DNA of 64,000 nucleotides from NCBI RefSeq assembly GCF_009857135.1, contig NZ_CP047318.1:1736001-1800000 (forward strand), read 5' to 3'. Source of the DNA: Streptomyces sp. HM190. GTDB lineage: Bacteria > Actinomycetota > Actinomycetes > Streptomycetales > Streptomycetaceae. How positions within the stretch are numbered: position 1 is the stretch's first letter; each line of letters starts with the position of its first letter. Of the stretch, positions 18,559 through 27,608 are shown piece by piece. Under the pieces are notes generated by a model, which did not search any database, had not been told where the DNA came from, and worked only from the letters and a program-made list of their open reading frames with translations. The position numbers and the translations under genes were made by a program.

Positions 18559-19818
18559 GTGACCGACCTTGCTACGCGCCCGGCGCCGCCCCGCCTGCGG
18601 CGGGCCGCCCCCGCAGTCCTCGGGTACGCCGCCGTGCGCGCGCTGGGGGTCGTCGTGCTCATCGTGTGGAGCGCGGCGCGCGACAAGAGCGCCCTGACAC
18701 TGCTGTCGGCCCGCTGGGACGCGCTCTGGTACACACGGGTGGCCGAGCTGGGGTACGGCTACGAGGTACGGCTGCCCAACGGCGACGTCCACTCGAACCT
18801 GGCCTTCTTCCCGCTGCTGCCGTGGCTGGAGCGGGCGGTGTCGGCGGTGACGCCGCTGTCCCACGCGCACGCCGGGCTGGCCGTCGGCACGCCGGCCTCG
18901 CTCGGGGCGGCCTGGGGGATCTTCGCCGTCGCCGACCTGCTGTACGGCCGGAGGGCGGGGGTGTGCGCGGTGCTGCTGTGGGCGGTGCTGCCGGTGGGGA
19001 TCGTGCAGTCGATGGCGTACACGGAGGCGCTGTTCACCGCGCTGGCCGCCTGGTCCCTGTACGGCGTCCTGACCGGCCGCTGGGTGACCGCGGGCGTCCT
19101 GGCCTCCCTCGCGGGCCTCACCCGCCCGGTGGGCCTGGCGGTGGTCGCGGCGGTGTGGGCGGCGGCGATCTCGTCGTACGTACGGGAACGGCGACGCGGT
19201 CCGACCACCGCCCCGTCGCCTGCCGGCATCCCGGTCCCGGCCCCCTCGCCTCCAGGCACCTCCGACCCCGCTCACTCGTTCGTACGGAACCGGAGTCCGG
19301 AGGCGTCGGGGGGCACGTCCTGGTGGCCGCGCGCCCTCGGCATGCTCCTCGCCCCCCTGGGGGTGGCCGGTTACGTACTGTGGGTCGGCCGGCGCACCGG
19401 CCAGGGGCCGCTCGGCTATCTCGACGTCCAGGCGGGCTGGCGCAACGGCTTCGACGGGGGGTACGCCTTCGCCCGGTTCGTCGCCGACAAGTTCACGTCG
19501 TTCCCCTCGGCCCTGGCGGGCGCCGGCCTGATCGCCGGTGTGGCGGCGGTCGTCTGGCTGTACGTCCTCTGTGTCCGGCAGAGCCAGCCGCTCCCGCTGC
19601 TGGTCTACGCGGGGGTCGTGACCGCGCTGGCGCTGTGCGCGTCGAGTTACTTCGGCTCGAAGCCGCGCCTGCTGATGCCCGCCTTCCCGCTGCTCCTCCC
19701 CCTCGCGCTGACCCTGGCCCGGGTCCGCACCCCGAGGTCGGCGGCGGTGCTGGGCGGCGTCGCGGCCGTGTCGGCGGCGTACGGGGCGTTCTGGCTGAAC
19801 GGCTCCGGTCCGCCCTGA
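18559..19818 (+). CDS. PIG-V-like membrane mannosyltransferase
   Basis: This 419-residue polytopic membrane protein resembles the PIG-V/GT-C class of polyprenyl-phosphate-mannose transferases. The first luminal loop has WDALWYTRVAELGYGYE, which places acidic and Tyr residues where GT-C enzymes bind donor and metal. About 9-10 helices follow. A Pro/Ser-rich cytoplasmic or periplasmic loop (about residues 218-255) is low-complexity. Start GTG at 18559 lacks a strong ribosome binding site, so it is the least certain part. It probably adds mannose to secreted proteins or wall lipids. Confidence 0.75.
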   Translation: MTDLATRPAPPRLRRAAPAVLGYAAVRALGVVVLIVWSAARDKSALTLLSARWDALWYTRVAELGYGYEVRLPNGDVHSNLAFFPLLPWLERAVSAVTPLSHAHAGLAVGTPASLGAAWGIFAVADLLYGRRAGVCAVLLWAVLPVGIVQSMAYTEALFTALAAWSLYGVLTGRWVTAGVLASLAGLTRPVGLAVVAAVWAAAISSYVRERRRGPTTAPSPAGIPVPAPSPPGTSDPAHSFVRNRSPEASGGTSWWPRALGMLLAPLGVAGYVLWVGRRTGQGPLGYLDVQAGWRNGFDGGYAFARFVADKFTSFPSALAGAGLIAGVAAVVWLYVLCVRQSQPLPLLVYAGVVTALALCASSYFGSKPRLLMPAFPLLLPLALTLARVRTPRSAAVLGGVAAVSAAYGAFWLNGSGPP

Positions 19819-20056
19819 GCGTCCCCCGACCGCGGGAAGCGGTTGCGTAATTCGGCGCAAGCGCACGGTGAACGAATTCAAAAGAGCGTCAAAACGACCG
19901 CCCCTCATTCGGCCATGGAATTGAAGGCTGAACAGCTCATCCATTCAACATTCAGCAGAAATAAGCATCAATCTGAGAGCAATCCCACATCACGGCGTCA
20001 TCACAAAGCCGGTGATTCACACCGCACCGGAGCTCACTCGCTGTAACGTCGATTGA
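19819..20056. other. AT-rich spacer upstream of the PAP2 gene
   Basis: About 200 bp here have clearly lower GC than the flanks (e.g. runs such as GAATTCAAAAGAG). There are no supportable reading frames. It probably holds the PAP2-gene promoter. It may also be foreign or relaxed sequence. Confidence 0.45.
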
Positions 20057-21076
20057 GTGCGTACCGAACTAAAGCCGACCCGTCTGGACCGGGTCTTCTC
20101 CAGGCTGGACCGTGAGCCTGAGCGACCGGCCCACATCGACGTGCCGGTGATGACGCGGCACCGCGTGGTGCTGTTCTCCTCGACCCTCGCCTTCTACCTG
20201 GCCATCGTGTGGGCCGTGATCATCACCTCGTGGCTCGTGCGGCTCGACTGGCAGATCATGTTCTTCCGGCCGTACCAGCAGTGGCCGGAGATCCACGCCT
20301 TCCTCGACTACTACGTCGTGCTGGGCCAGCGCGGCCCCACCGCCGTGATGGTCGCGGCCTGGCTGGGCTGGCGCTCCTGGCGGCAGCACACCCTGCGCCC
20401 GCTGCTCGCGCTCGGTGTCTCGCTGCTGCTGCTCAACATCACGGTCGGCGCTGCCAAGCTCGGCATGGGCAGACTCGGCCCGCACTACGCGACCGAGATC
20501 GGCTCCAACGAGATGTGGCTGGGCGGCGACATATTTCCCTCGGGCCACACCGCGAACGCCGTGGTGACCTGGGGCATCCTGGCGTACCTGGCGTCGACCC
20601 CGCGGGCCAGGCGCTGGCTGTCCGCGCTGTCCGCCGTGACGTCGCTCGGTGTCGGCCTCACCACCGTGTACCTGGGCACGCACTGGCTCAGCGACGTGCT
20701 GCTGGGCTGGGCCGCGGGTCTGCTGATCCTGCTGGCGCTGCCCTGGTTCGAGCCGCTGATCTCCCGCGCCGAGGCCTGGATCTTCTCGCTGCGGGACGCC
20801 TGGCGCGACCGCCGTACGACGGCTCCCGCTCCCGCCCCGGCCCCGGTGGGGACGAGCACGCTGCGCACACCCGGCGAGGAGGCGGCGAGCGTCCGCGACA
20901 CGGGCATCGCGGCCCGCGCCCCCCATGCCCCGATCGTGCCGCTGCACCTGCCCTCCACCCCGCACCTGACCAGGTCGGAGCGGTCGCCGGTCACCCCGCT
21001 CGGCCACCGTCGGCCGCCCCACGCGGACCGCATGACGCGAGGGACCTCCTCGGCCCGGCCGGTCGCGGGCGGCTGA
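20057..21076 (+). CDS. PAP2 superfamily membrane phosphatase
   Basis: This 339-residue protein has about six membrane helices and the three PAP2 phosphatase motifs. Motif 1 is around KLGMGRLGP, motif 2 is FPSGHTAN (nucleophile-activating His) and motif 3 is VYLGTHWLSDVLLG. Such enzymes remove phosphate from lipid phosphates, e.g. phosphatidate or undecaprenyl pyrophosphate. Residues after about 260 form a disordered Pro/Ala-rich cytoplasmic tail. The GTG at 20057 is chosen; the reading frame cannot begin earlier with a plausible start. Confidence 0.87.
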   Translation: MRTELKPTRLDRVFSRLDREPERPAHIDVPVMTRHRVVLFSSTLAFYLAIVWAVIITSWLVRLDWQIMFFRPYQQWPEIHAFLDYYVVLGQRGPTAVMVAAWLGWRSWRQHTLRPLLALGVSLLLLNITVGAAKLGMGRLGPHYATEIGSNEMWLGGDIFPSGHTANAVVTWGILAYLASTPRARRWLSALSAVTSLGVGLTTVYLGTHWLSDVLLGWAAGLLILLALPWFEPLISRAEAWIFSLRDAWRDRRTTAPAPAPAPVGTSTLRTPGEEAASVRDTGIAARAPHAPIVPLHLPSTPHLTRSERSPVTPLGHRRPPHADRMTRGTSSARPVAGG

Positions 21077-21120
21077 CACGAGACAGCGGGGCAGGTACGC
21101 ACACTCCACGCCCCGCACCG

Positions 21121-21153
21121 CGAAGGCCCGGCTCGTCACGAGCCGGGCCTTCG
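21121..21153. terminator. Bidirectional hairpin after the PAP2 gene
   Basis: A perfect 15-bp stem (CGAAGGCCCGGCTCG) and 3-nt loop lie between the converging PAP2 and I78-type genes. Confidence 0.8.
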
Positions 21154-21181
21154 CCCGTTCCTGCCTCCGGCCGCGCCCCGA

Positions 21182-21397
21182 TCACCCCTTCCAGGCGCGC
21201 CTCACCCGGCCGTCCTCGACCTCCAGGTTGAGCCGGCCGAAGCGGTACTCCATGGTGATGACGGCGCCCGGCGGCAGCTTCCTGACGGTGGACCAGCCGT
21301 GTTCCAGGGCGCGTCGCTCGGCGCGCGGCGCCTCCAGTCCGACGTAGGAGTCGGGGTTGTCCCGGGGCTCTTCGGGCGAGTGCGGAATCGGTGCCAT
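21182..21397 (-). CDS. I78-type protease inhibitor-like small protein
   Basis: This 71-residue protein matches the peptidase inhibitor I78 fold by pattern: a helix with [13 protein letters not shown], then [21 protein letters not shown], then GRVRRAWKG. It has no signal peptide and ends without the usual Cys, so it is probably cytoplasmic. The protease target is unknown and it is not beside the two secreted proteases. Start ATG at 21397 (MAPIPHS) is the only short, family-sized option. Confidence 0.75.
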   Translation of the reverse strand: MAPIPHSPEEPRDNPDSYVGLEAPRAERRALEHGWSTVRKLPPGAVITMEYRFGRLNLEVEDGRVRRAWKG

Positions 21398-21773
21398 GAC
21401 CGCCACGTTAGGCGGCCCGAGGGGGCGCTGTCCTCCCGTAGTCACGCTTCTGTCACAGAACCACGACACGCGTTTCGGCCCAACTTCGTCACACGTACGA
21501 GCGGTTCCGCGGGCCTTGCCCGCGCTGGCGAACACAATTGCGGAGCACTTCGGCACCCTCTCGAATAGCCCGTGGCAAAGCAGGTCCGGGGCCGCGTGTC
21601 CGGTGCATGTCCGGCCTTTTCCCACCGATTCCCGGACGGCTCCGGGAAGCGGGGACCTCATGGGAAATACACGGTTCCCGCACACTTCCCCCGTACGCCC
21701 CCGGTCGGCGGCCGGGGTACGCGCATCATGGCGTGCATCACGGGCCCGGGACGCGGCAGCGAAGGGGCGAGCG
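21398..21773. other. Divergent intergenic region upstream of ctaD
   Basis: This 376-bp region sits between the I78-type gene and ctaD. I see no convincing Rex-type or other operator. Reading frames running through it have no family resemblance. Confidence 0.4.
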
Positions 21774-23507
21774 ATGAAGACCGAGACCGTACCGGCGTCG
21801 GTACGAGCCGTACGGAGGGACAGGCGGCCGGGCCGCGTGGTGGTCGACTGGCTGACCACCACGGACCACAAGAAGATCGGCCATCTCTACCTGATGACGT
21901 CGTTCCTGTTCTTCCTGGCGGCCGGGCTGATGGCGCTGGTGATGCGGGCCGAACTGGCCCGGCCGGGCCTGCAGATCGTGGACAACAACCAGTTCAACCA
22001 GTTGTTCACCCTGCACGGCACGATCATGCTGCTTCTCTTCGCGACCCCGACCTTCGCCGGGTTCGCCAACGAGATCATGCCGCTGCAGATCGGCGCGCCC
22101 GATGTCGCGTTCCCCCGGCTGAACATGCTGTCGTACTGGCTGTTCCTCTTCGGCGGGCTGATCGTGACGGCGTCGCTGCTGGTGCCGTCCGGTCCCGCCG
22201 CCTTCGGCTGGTTCGCCTACGCGCCGCTGAACAGCCTGGAGCGGTCACCGGGCGTCGGGCCCGACATGTGGATCATGGGGCTGGCGCTGTCCGGGTTCGG
22301 CACGATCCTCGGCGCGGTGAACTTCCTGACCACGATCATCGCGATGCGCGCGCCCGGTATGACGATGTTCCGGATGCCGATCTTCACCTGGAACACGCTG
22401 TTCACGTCGATCCTGATCCTGATGGCGTTCCCGGTGCTGGCCGCGGCGCTGCTCTGTCTGGAGGCCGACCGGCGGTTCGGCGCGCAGGTCTTCGACTCGG
22501 CGAACGGCGGCGCCCTGCTGTGGCAGCACCTGTTCTGGTTCTTCGGGCATCCCGAGGTCTACATCATCGCGCTGCCGTTCTTCGGGATCATCACGGAGAT
22601 CATCCCGGTCTTCAGCCGGAAGCCGATCTTCGGCTACCTCACCCTGGTGGGCGCGACGATGGCGATCACCGGGCTGTCGGTGGTCGTGTGGGCGCACCAC
22701 ATGTTCGCCACCGGGGCGGTGCTGCTGCCGTTCTTCTCCTTCATGAGCTTCCTGATCGCCGTACCGACGGGGGTGAAGTTCTTCAACTGGACGGGGACGA
22801 TGCTGAGGGGCTCGCTCTCCTTCGAGACGCCGATGCTGTGGGCGACCGGGTTCCTGGTGTCGTTCCTGTTCGGTGGTCTGACGGGAGTGATCCTGGCCTC
22901 GCCGCCCCTGGACTTCCACGTCACGGACTCGTACTTCGTGGTGGCGCACTTCCACTACGTGGTGTTCGGCACGGTCGTCTTCGCGACGTTCGCGGGGCTG
23001 TTCTTCTGGTGGCCGAAGTTCACCGGGAGGATGCTGGACGAGCGGCTCGGCAAGATCCAGTTCTGGACGTTGTTCGTCGGCTTCCACACCACGTTCCTGG
23101 TGCAGCACTGGCTGGGCGCGGAGGGCATGCCGCGGCGGTACGCGGACTATCTGGCCGCCGACGGCTTCACCGCCCTCAACACGGTCTCGACGATCGGCGC
23201 GTTCCTGCTGGGCCTGTCGACGCTGCCGTTCCTCTACAACGTCTGGAGGACCTCCCGGTACGGCGTACGGGTCCACGTCGACGACCCCTGGGGCTTCGGG
23301 CGGTCCCTGGAGTGGGCGACGTCGTGTCCGCCGCCGCGGCACAACTTCGTGACGCTGCCCCGGGTCCGCTCCGAGTCCCCGGCGTTCGACCTGCACCATC
23401 CGCGGTTCGCCGCGCTCACGCCGCCCCAGACCCGGGAGGGCCAGGAGGGGACGCCGCATCCGCGCTTCGGTCAAGAGCGGCCGTCAGACGGTCGCGAAGG
23501 GTCCTGA
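21774..23507 (+). CDS. ctaD: Cytochrome c oxidase subunit I (aa3-type), orphan copy
   Basis: This 577-residue catalytic subunit of the terminal aa3-type oxidase reduces O2 to water and pumps protons across the membrane. Twelve helices carry the haem a ligand (LHGTIM), the haem-copper site ([14 protein letters not shown] with the cross-linked His-Tyr), further CuB His in AHHMFATG, and haem ligands in [11 protein letters not shown]. Start ATG at 21774 has AAGGGG upstream. The neighbours are not ctaC, ctaE or ctaF, so this is probably a second copy that must borrow other subunits. The last 30 codons read into the antisense of the WYL regulator gene. Confidence 0.93.
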   Translation: MKTETVPASVRAVRRDRRPGRVVVDWLTTTDHKKIGHLYLMTSFLFFLAAGLMALVMRAELARPGLQIVDNNQFNQLFTLHGTIMLLLFATPTFAGFANEIMPLQIGAPDVAFPRLNMLSYWLFLFGGLIVTASLLVPSGPAAFGWFAYAPLNSLERSPGVGPDMWIMGLALSGFGTILGAVNFLTTIIAMRAPGMTMFRMPIFTWNTLFTSILILMAFPVLAAALLCLEADRRFGAQVFDSANGGALLWQHLFWFFGHPEVYIIALPFFGIITEIIPVFSRKPIFGYLTLVGATMAITGLSVVVWAHHMFATGAVLLPFFSFMSFLIAVPTGVKFFNWTGTMLRGSLSFETPMLWATGFLVSFLFGGLTGVILASPPLDFHVTDSYFVVAHFHYVVFGTVVFATFAGLFFWWPKFTGRMLDERLGKIQFWTLFVGFHTTFLVQHWLGAEGMPRRYADYLAADGFTALNTVSTIGAFLLGLSTLPFLYNVWRTSRYGVRVHVDDPWGFGRSLEWATSCPPPRHNFVTLPRVRSESPAFDLHHPRFAALTPPQTREGQEGTPHPRFGQERPSDGREGS

Positions 23508-24426
23508 TCGTCTCGGTCAGCGCCGCGGGCTCGACGACCTCGAACGCGATGCCGGTCATCATCACGTGGATGGCCATCACATCGAGGTCCGCCGCCCCGG
23601 TGCGCAGCAGACAGCTGTCGTCGTCGAAGGGCTCCAGGGTGCCGGCGGCGGCAGACAGCCGGGCGGCGGCCTCCTCCACGGGGACGAGCAGCCGCACGGC
23701 GGCGCGGGCGGCGTACGCACGCGTGGAGATCCCCTCGGAGACGTACGCGGCGAGGTCGGCGGCCGGGGCCTCGCGGGGGGTGAAGCGCGGCCCGTGCGGC
23801 GGCCTGGGCGTGACGCGGTCGACGCGGAAGGTGCGCCAGTCGCCGCGGTCGACGTCCCAGGCGACGAGGTACCAGCGCCGCTCGGTGCACACGAGGCGGT
23901 GCGGCTCGACCGTACGGCGGGTGGTGGCGCCACCGTGGTCGCGGTACTCGAAGCGCAGGCGCTCCGCGTCCCGGCAGGCGTGCGCGAGGTCGGTGAGGAC
24001 CGCCGGGTCGACGGCGGAGGGCTGAGGGCCGCGCAGCAGCGGCACGGTGAAGGCGTTGAGGGCGCCGACCCGGCGGCGCAGCCGGTTCGGCAGCACCTGT
24101 TCGAGCTTGGCGAGGGCCCGTACGGAGGACTCGCCGATGCCCTCGACGCCCTGGCCCGCGGCCGTGCGCAGCCCGACGGCGACGGCGACCGCCTCGTCGT
24201 CGTCCAGCAGCAGCGGCGGCAGCTGGGCGCCGGCGCCGAGCTGGTAGCCGCCGCCGGTGCCGGGGCTGGCGTTGACCGGGTAGCCGAGTTCCCGCAGCCG
24301 GTCCACGTCGCGGCGCACCGTGCGGGGGGTGACGCCGAGGCGGTCGGCCAGCTCGGAGCCGGACCACTCGCGGTGGGCCTGCAGGAGCGAGAGCAGCCGC
24401 AGCAGACGTGCCGATGTCTCCAACAT
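23416..24426 (-). CDS. HTH/WYL-domain transcriptional regulator (YafY-type)
   Basis: This 336-residue regulator has an N-terminal winged HTH ([20 protein letters not shown]) and a WYL ligand-sensing domain ([19 protein letters not shown]). A WCX-like C-terminal extension follows. WYL proteins typically bind single-stranded nucleic acid or small ligands and repress or activate nearby genes. The start at 24426 gives the normal HTH N-terminus. A perfect 12-bp inverted repeat lies 18-46 nt upstream and may be its operator. Its 3' end overlaps ctaD by 92 nt in convergent orientation. Confidence 0.88.
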   Translation of the reverse strand: MLETSARLLRLLSLLQAHREWSGSELADRLGVTPRTVRRDVDRLRELGYPVNASPGTGGGYQLGAGAQLPPLLLDDDEAVAVAVGLRTAAGQGVEGIGESSVRALAKLEQVLPNRLRRRVGALNAFTVPLLRGPQPSAVDPAVLTDLAHACRDAERLRFEYRDHGGATTRRTVEPHRLVCTERRWYLVAWDVDRGDWRTFRVDRVTPRPPHGPRFTPREAPAADLAAYVSEGISTRAYAARAAVRLLVPVEEAAARLSAAAGTLEPFDDDSCLLRTGAADLDVMAIHVMMTGIAFEVVEPAALTETIRTLRDRLTAALDRSADAASPPGPPGSGAA

Positions 24427-24443
24427 GGGGGCGAGTCTGCCAG

Positions 24444-24472
24444 CGGTCGAGGACAGTTGCTGTCCTCGACCG
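24444..24472. promoter_or_regulatory. Perfect inverted repeat upstream of the WYL regulator
   Basis: CGGTCGAGGACA (24444-24455) and TGTCCTCGACCG (24461-24472) form perfect 12-bp arms around GTTGC. Lying just upstream of the regulator gene, it fits an autoregulatory operator. It is also 20 nt past the stop of the preceding gene on the same strand, so a terminator is equally possible. Confidence 0.6.
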
Positions 24473-24491
24473 CCGCCGCCTCGGGTGCGGC

Positions 24492-25322
24492 TCAGCCAAC
24501 GGCGGCGACCGTGACCGACAGATCGTTGTCGGCCGTGTAGTACGGGGTGGCCTCCACGGGGCCGTGTTCCGTGTCGACGCCGACCGTGGGGTACACGTAG
24601 ACGGGCTTCTTGTCGACGATGTCGTCGAGCAGCCGCGCGATCCGCACCCGTGGCCCGGCCGCGCCGCCGGGGCGCAGCCACAGGTCCCAGAGGCCGGGCC
24701 GCAGGGCGCCGTAGGAGACGGTGAAGCGGAGACCGCCGGGGGCCGGGGCGACGTCGGCCCGCACGGGCGGGAACGTGCCGTGCCGGTCGGCGGCCTCGGC
24801 GTAGGCGTCCGGGGCGGGTCCGGTGCCGTAGAGGCGGGCGCTGACGGTCAGTTCGCCGTCGCCGATGTGGAGGGCGCCGGCCTCGGCGTGCGGAGCGCGC
24901 TCCCAGCTGCGGACCGAGAGGTTGCCGTGCTTGGTGGCGTAGGGGATGCGGACGGCGATCCGCTCGGCGGTCGCGGTGGGGGCCCGGTCGACCAGGGAGC
25001 GCAGGTCGTTGAGGCCGGGGGCGAGCCGGCGCGGTTCGGCGCCCGCCGCGCGCAGATAGGCGTCCCAGCGGCCCTCGGGGAGGGCCACGCCGGCGGGCAG
25101 GGCCGCCCGCAGGTGGTGGCCGCCGGCCGGGGTGAGGGGCAGGCGCACCTCCTCCTGGCCGCCCCGACGGCGCAGGAGCAGCTGGGCCGGGCAGGGTCCG
25201 CCCTCGTCGGTGACGTCGAAGGTCAGGCCGCCTGCGACGTCGGCGACGCAGTCGGCGCGCGGGGTGGTGGCGGGCTCGTCGGCGCCGCCGGGGACCGGGG
25301 GGCGGCGGGCCGGTGGCGTCAT
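24492..25322 (-). CDS. Beta-rich protein coupled to a glycosyltransferase, function unknown
   Basis: This 276-residue protein has no signal peptide or membrane helix. It is predicted mostly beta from its alternating pattern, with two similar halves that include WDAYLRAAGAEPRRLAPG and WDLWLRPGGAAGPRVRIAR. Homologues are sometimes loosely named transferases; I cannot support a reaction. The ATG overlaps the stop of the upstream GT4 gene (ATGA), so both are made together. A role in the same polysaccharide or teichoic-acid-like pathway is likely by context only. Confidence 0.6.
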   Translation of the reverse strand: MTPPARRPPVPGGADEPATTPRADCVADVAGGLTFDVTDEGGPCPAQLLLRRRGGQEEVRLPLTPAGGHHLRAALPAGVALPEGRWDAYLRAAGAEPRRLAPGLNDLRSLVDRAPTATAERIAVRIPYATKHGNLSVRSWERAPHAEAGALHIGDGELTVSARLYGTGPAPDAYAEAADRHGTFPPVRADVAPAPGGLRFTVSYGALRPGLWDLWLRPGGAAGPRVRIARLLDDIVDKKPVYVYPTVGVDTEHGPVEATPYYTADNDLSVTVAAVG

Positions 25323-26581
25323 GCGGCGCGCCCCTTCCCGAGCACCGAACGTCCGGCATCGCGAACGGCGTACGCGCCGCCGAGCAGCGCGCCGCGGGTG
25401 CGGTGCAGTGAGCCGCGCACCCGGCCGGCCCGTGAGGTCCCGCCGCGGGCCGTCAGGCCGGTGAAGAGCGCCTCGTGGCGTTCGGCGATCCGGGCCGGGT
25501 CGAAGCGCTCGGAGTCCTTGAGCGCCGCGTGCGCCATCTGCTGCCGCTTGGTGTCGTCGTTGATGAGTTCGAGCAGTCCGGCGGCGATGGCGTCGACGTC
25601 GCCGACCTTCACCAGGCGGCCGTCGACGCCGTCCTCGATGATCTCGCCGGGGCCGTGCGGGCAGTCGGTGGAGACCACGGGCAGTCCGCACCGCATGGCC
25701 TCGACGATCGTCATGCCGAAGGACTCCAGGCTGGAGGTGACGGCGGCGATGGAGCCCTTGGCCCACTCGGGTTCGATGGGGTGGGCGGGGCCCATCAGGT
25801 AGACGTGGTTGTAGAGGCCCAACTGGTCGATGAGGGAACGCAGTCCGTCCTTCTGCCTGCCGCTGCCGTAGATCCGCAGCCGCCAGTCGGGCCGCTCCGC
25901 GCGCACCGTGTCGAAGGCCCGCACCAGCAGGTCGTAGCGCTTGACGGGGGCGAGCCGCCCGGCGGCGACGACCCACTTGCCGCTGCCGTCGGCCGGGTCG
26001 ACGCCGGGCGCGGGCACCGGGTTGGGCACGGCTGCGAACCGGACTCCGGGCAGCCGCATCTTCGTGCCGTACGCGCGCGCGTCGGCCTCGGTGGTCGTGG
26101 TGAACCCGTCGAGCCGCGGGTAGGCGCCGCGCAGGGTGGCGCGCAGGGCCGGGGAGTGGCTGTCCAGGGTGAGGTGCTCCTGGCCGACGCGGACCGGCCC
26201 GCGGCGGGTCTGCCGGGCCAGGTGGACGTTCAGGCCCGGCCGGGTGCCGACGACGACGTCGGCGTCGATCGAGGAGAGGTGCTCGGCGATGCGCCGGTCG
26301 GTCAGGGCGCTGTACTGCTCGTAGCGGCCCTCGGCGCGCGGGAACACCTGGGCGGGGCGCCGCAGTTCGGCGTGGTCGCGGTCGGCGCCGCCGTCGCGGA
26401 CGTCGACGAGGGCGCGGAGCCGGACGCGCGGGTCGTGCCGGAAGACCGGCTCGTCGCGGTGGCGGAAGACGGAGACGATCTCGATGTCGTGCTGCTCGGC
26501 CAGGGTGTTCGCGAGGTTGTACGTCGTGCGGATCGTGCCCCCGATCCCGTACGCGTTGTGTATCAGGAAAGAGATGTGCAT
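25319..26581 (-). CDS. GT4 family glycosyltransferase
   Basis: This 420-residue retaining glycosyltransferase has the GT-B fold. The N-domain opens with HISFLIHNAYGIGGTIRTTYNLA and the C-domain with VVAAGRLAPVKRYDLLVRAF. The sugar-nucleotide EX7E motif is in SSLESFGMTIVEAMRCGLPVV. There is no membrane segment. Start ATG at 26581 follows GGGGGA. It is related to glycosyltransferases of wall polymer assembly, but donor and acceptor are unknown. Between this start and the next remnant (26582-26753) lies a short spacer with an AACGGTT...AACCGTT inverted repeat. Confidence 0.85.
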   Translation of the reverse strand: MHISFLIHNAYGIGGTIRTTYNLANTLAEQHDIEIVSVFRHRDEPVFRHDPRVRLRALVDVRDGGADRDHAELRRPAQVFPRAEGRYEQYSALTDRRIAEHLSSIDADVVVGTRPGLNVHLARQTRRGPVRVGQEHLTLDSHSPALRATLRGAYPRLDGFTTTTEADARAYGTKMRLPGVRFAAVPNPVPAPGVDPADGSGKWVVAAGRLAPVKRYDLLVRAFDTVRAERPDWRLRIYGSGRQKDGLRSLIDQLGLYNHVYLMGPAHPIEPEWAKGSIAAVTSSLESFGMTIVEAMRCGLPVVSTDCPHGPGEIIEDGVDGRLVKVGDVDAIAAGLLELINDDTKRQQMAHAALKDSERFDPARIAERHEALFTGLTARGGTSRAGRVRGSLHRTRGALLGGAYAVRDAGRSVLGKGRAA

Positions 26582-26753
26582 TGGTCCCCCGGAGCCCTTT
26601 TCTTCCTGGTCGGATGGTGTTTGGCGGTGCTGGTCCACCGCCGTACGGTTAGACCCGGGTTCGTTGGGGATGGTTGGGCCGCCACATCAACTTGTCATGG
26701 AACGGTTGCGCGATCGGTAACCGTTTCGGGGAACCCGTCGGGGCCGTTTCGCA

Positions 26754-27302
26754 TCAGGGTCGGTAGGGCAACTGCGGAACCACGAAGCAGTTCCGGTCCA
26801 TGTCCCCCTGGCTCACCCAGCCGCGGCCGTCCTGCCAGCGGGCGACGGACAGACAGGTCCTGCGGGTGGCCGGCGGCGCGGCGAGCCGCTCGAAGCGGAC
26901 GGGCAGCAGGAGTCCGTCGGCGGTGTAGGGCTCCTCGCGGTTCATGAACCGGTCGACGCACGTGCGCGTGACGCCCTGTTCGGTGCGGGCGCAGGAGCGC
27001 GCCGCGTCCGTGAACCACTTGGCGGCGGCCCAGCCCTCCAGCTGCCACTGGGAGTGCGTCCCGAGGCCCCGGGTGGCCTCCCTGAACTCCGCCACGGCGG
27101 GGCGGCCGGTGTCCTCGTAGTTGCGGCTGGAGCCGGTGACCCACAGGGCGTTGCGGCAGCGCGGGGCGTCGGCGTAGTCCTCGGCGACGGAGGAGGTCCA
27201 GTTCTGCACGTTGGTGACCTTGGCCGTCATCCGGGCGCCCGCCGCGTCCAGCGCCGCGCAGAGCCGGGCGTTGCCGTGGCCGTCGATCGCCGCGTCGAAC
27301 TG
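26754..27302 (-). pseudogene. 3' remnant of a periplasmic-binding protein of an amino-acid-type ABC transporter
   Basis: About 183 codons encode what looks like the C-terminal part of a branched-chain-amino-acid-type substrate-binding protein (VTNVQNWTSSVAEDYADAP; TRRTCLSVARWQDGRGWVSQ). Cys and Trp are conserved, but no signal peptide or N-terminal lobe is present. The family-like sequence stops at QFDAAIDG (about 27285-27302). Beyond that the frame runs into antisense of an ABC ATPase fragment. The gene was therefore truncated by a deletion or rearrangement and is probably non-functional. Confidence 0.7.
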
Positions 27303-27608
27303 GCACGGGCCCTGGCCGGGTCCCCCCGCGTGCTGCTGCTCGACGAACCCGCCGCCGGGCTCGACACCGCCGAGGCCGCCGCCCTCGCCCGGATCCTGCG
27401 CGCCCTCGCCGACGACGGCACGGCCCTGCTGGTCGTCGAGCACGACCTGGACCTCGTCGCCGGTCTCGCGGACGTCGTGCACGTCATGGCGGCCGGCCGG
27501 ATCGTGGCCTCGGGCCCCGCCACCGAGGTCCTGCGCGCCCTCGCCTCCACCGATCCACGCGGTCCCGCCGATCCGCGCGACCCCCTCGACCCGGCGGCCG
27601 GACGATGA
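27288..27608 (+). pseudogene. 3' remnant of an ABC transporter ATPase (LivG-like)
   Basis: The fragment starts at RRVELARALAG and continues with Walker B LLLDEPAAGLD and the H-loop VVEHDLDLV, ending in a Pro/Asp-rich tail. Walker A, Q-loop and most of the signature motif are missing. It retains the ATGA overlap with the next ATPase gene, the usual livG-livF arrangement. The missing 5' part, the permeases and the N-terminal part of the binding protein were all probably removed in one event whose junction is near 27285-27305. Confidence 0.75.
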
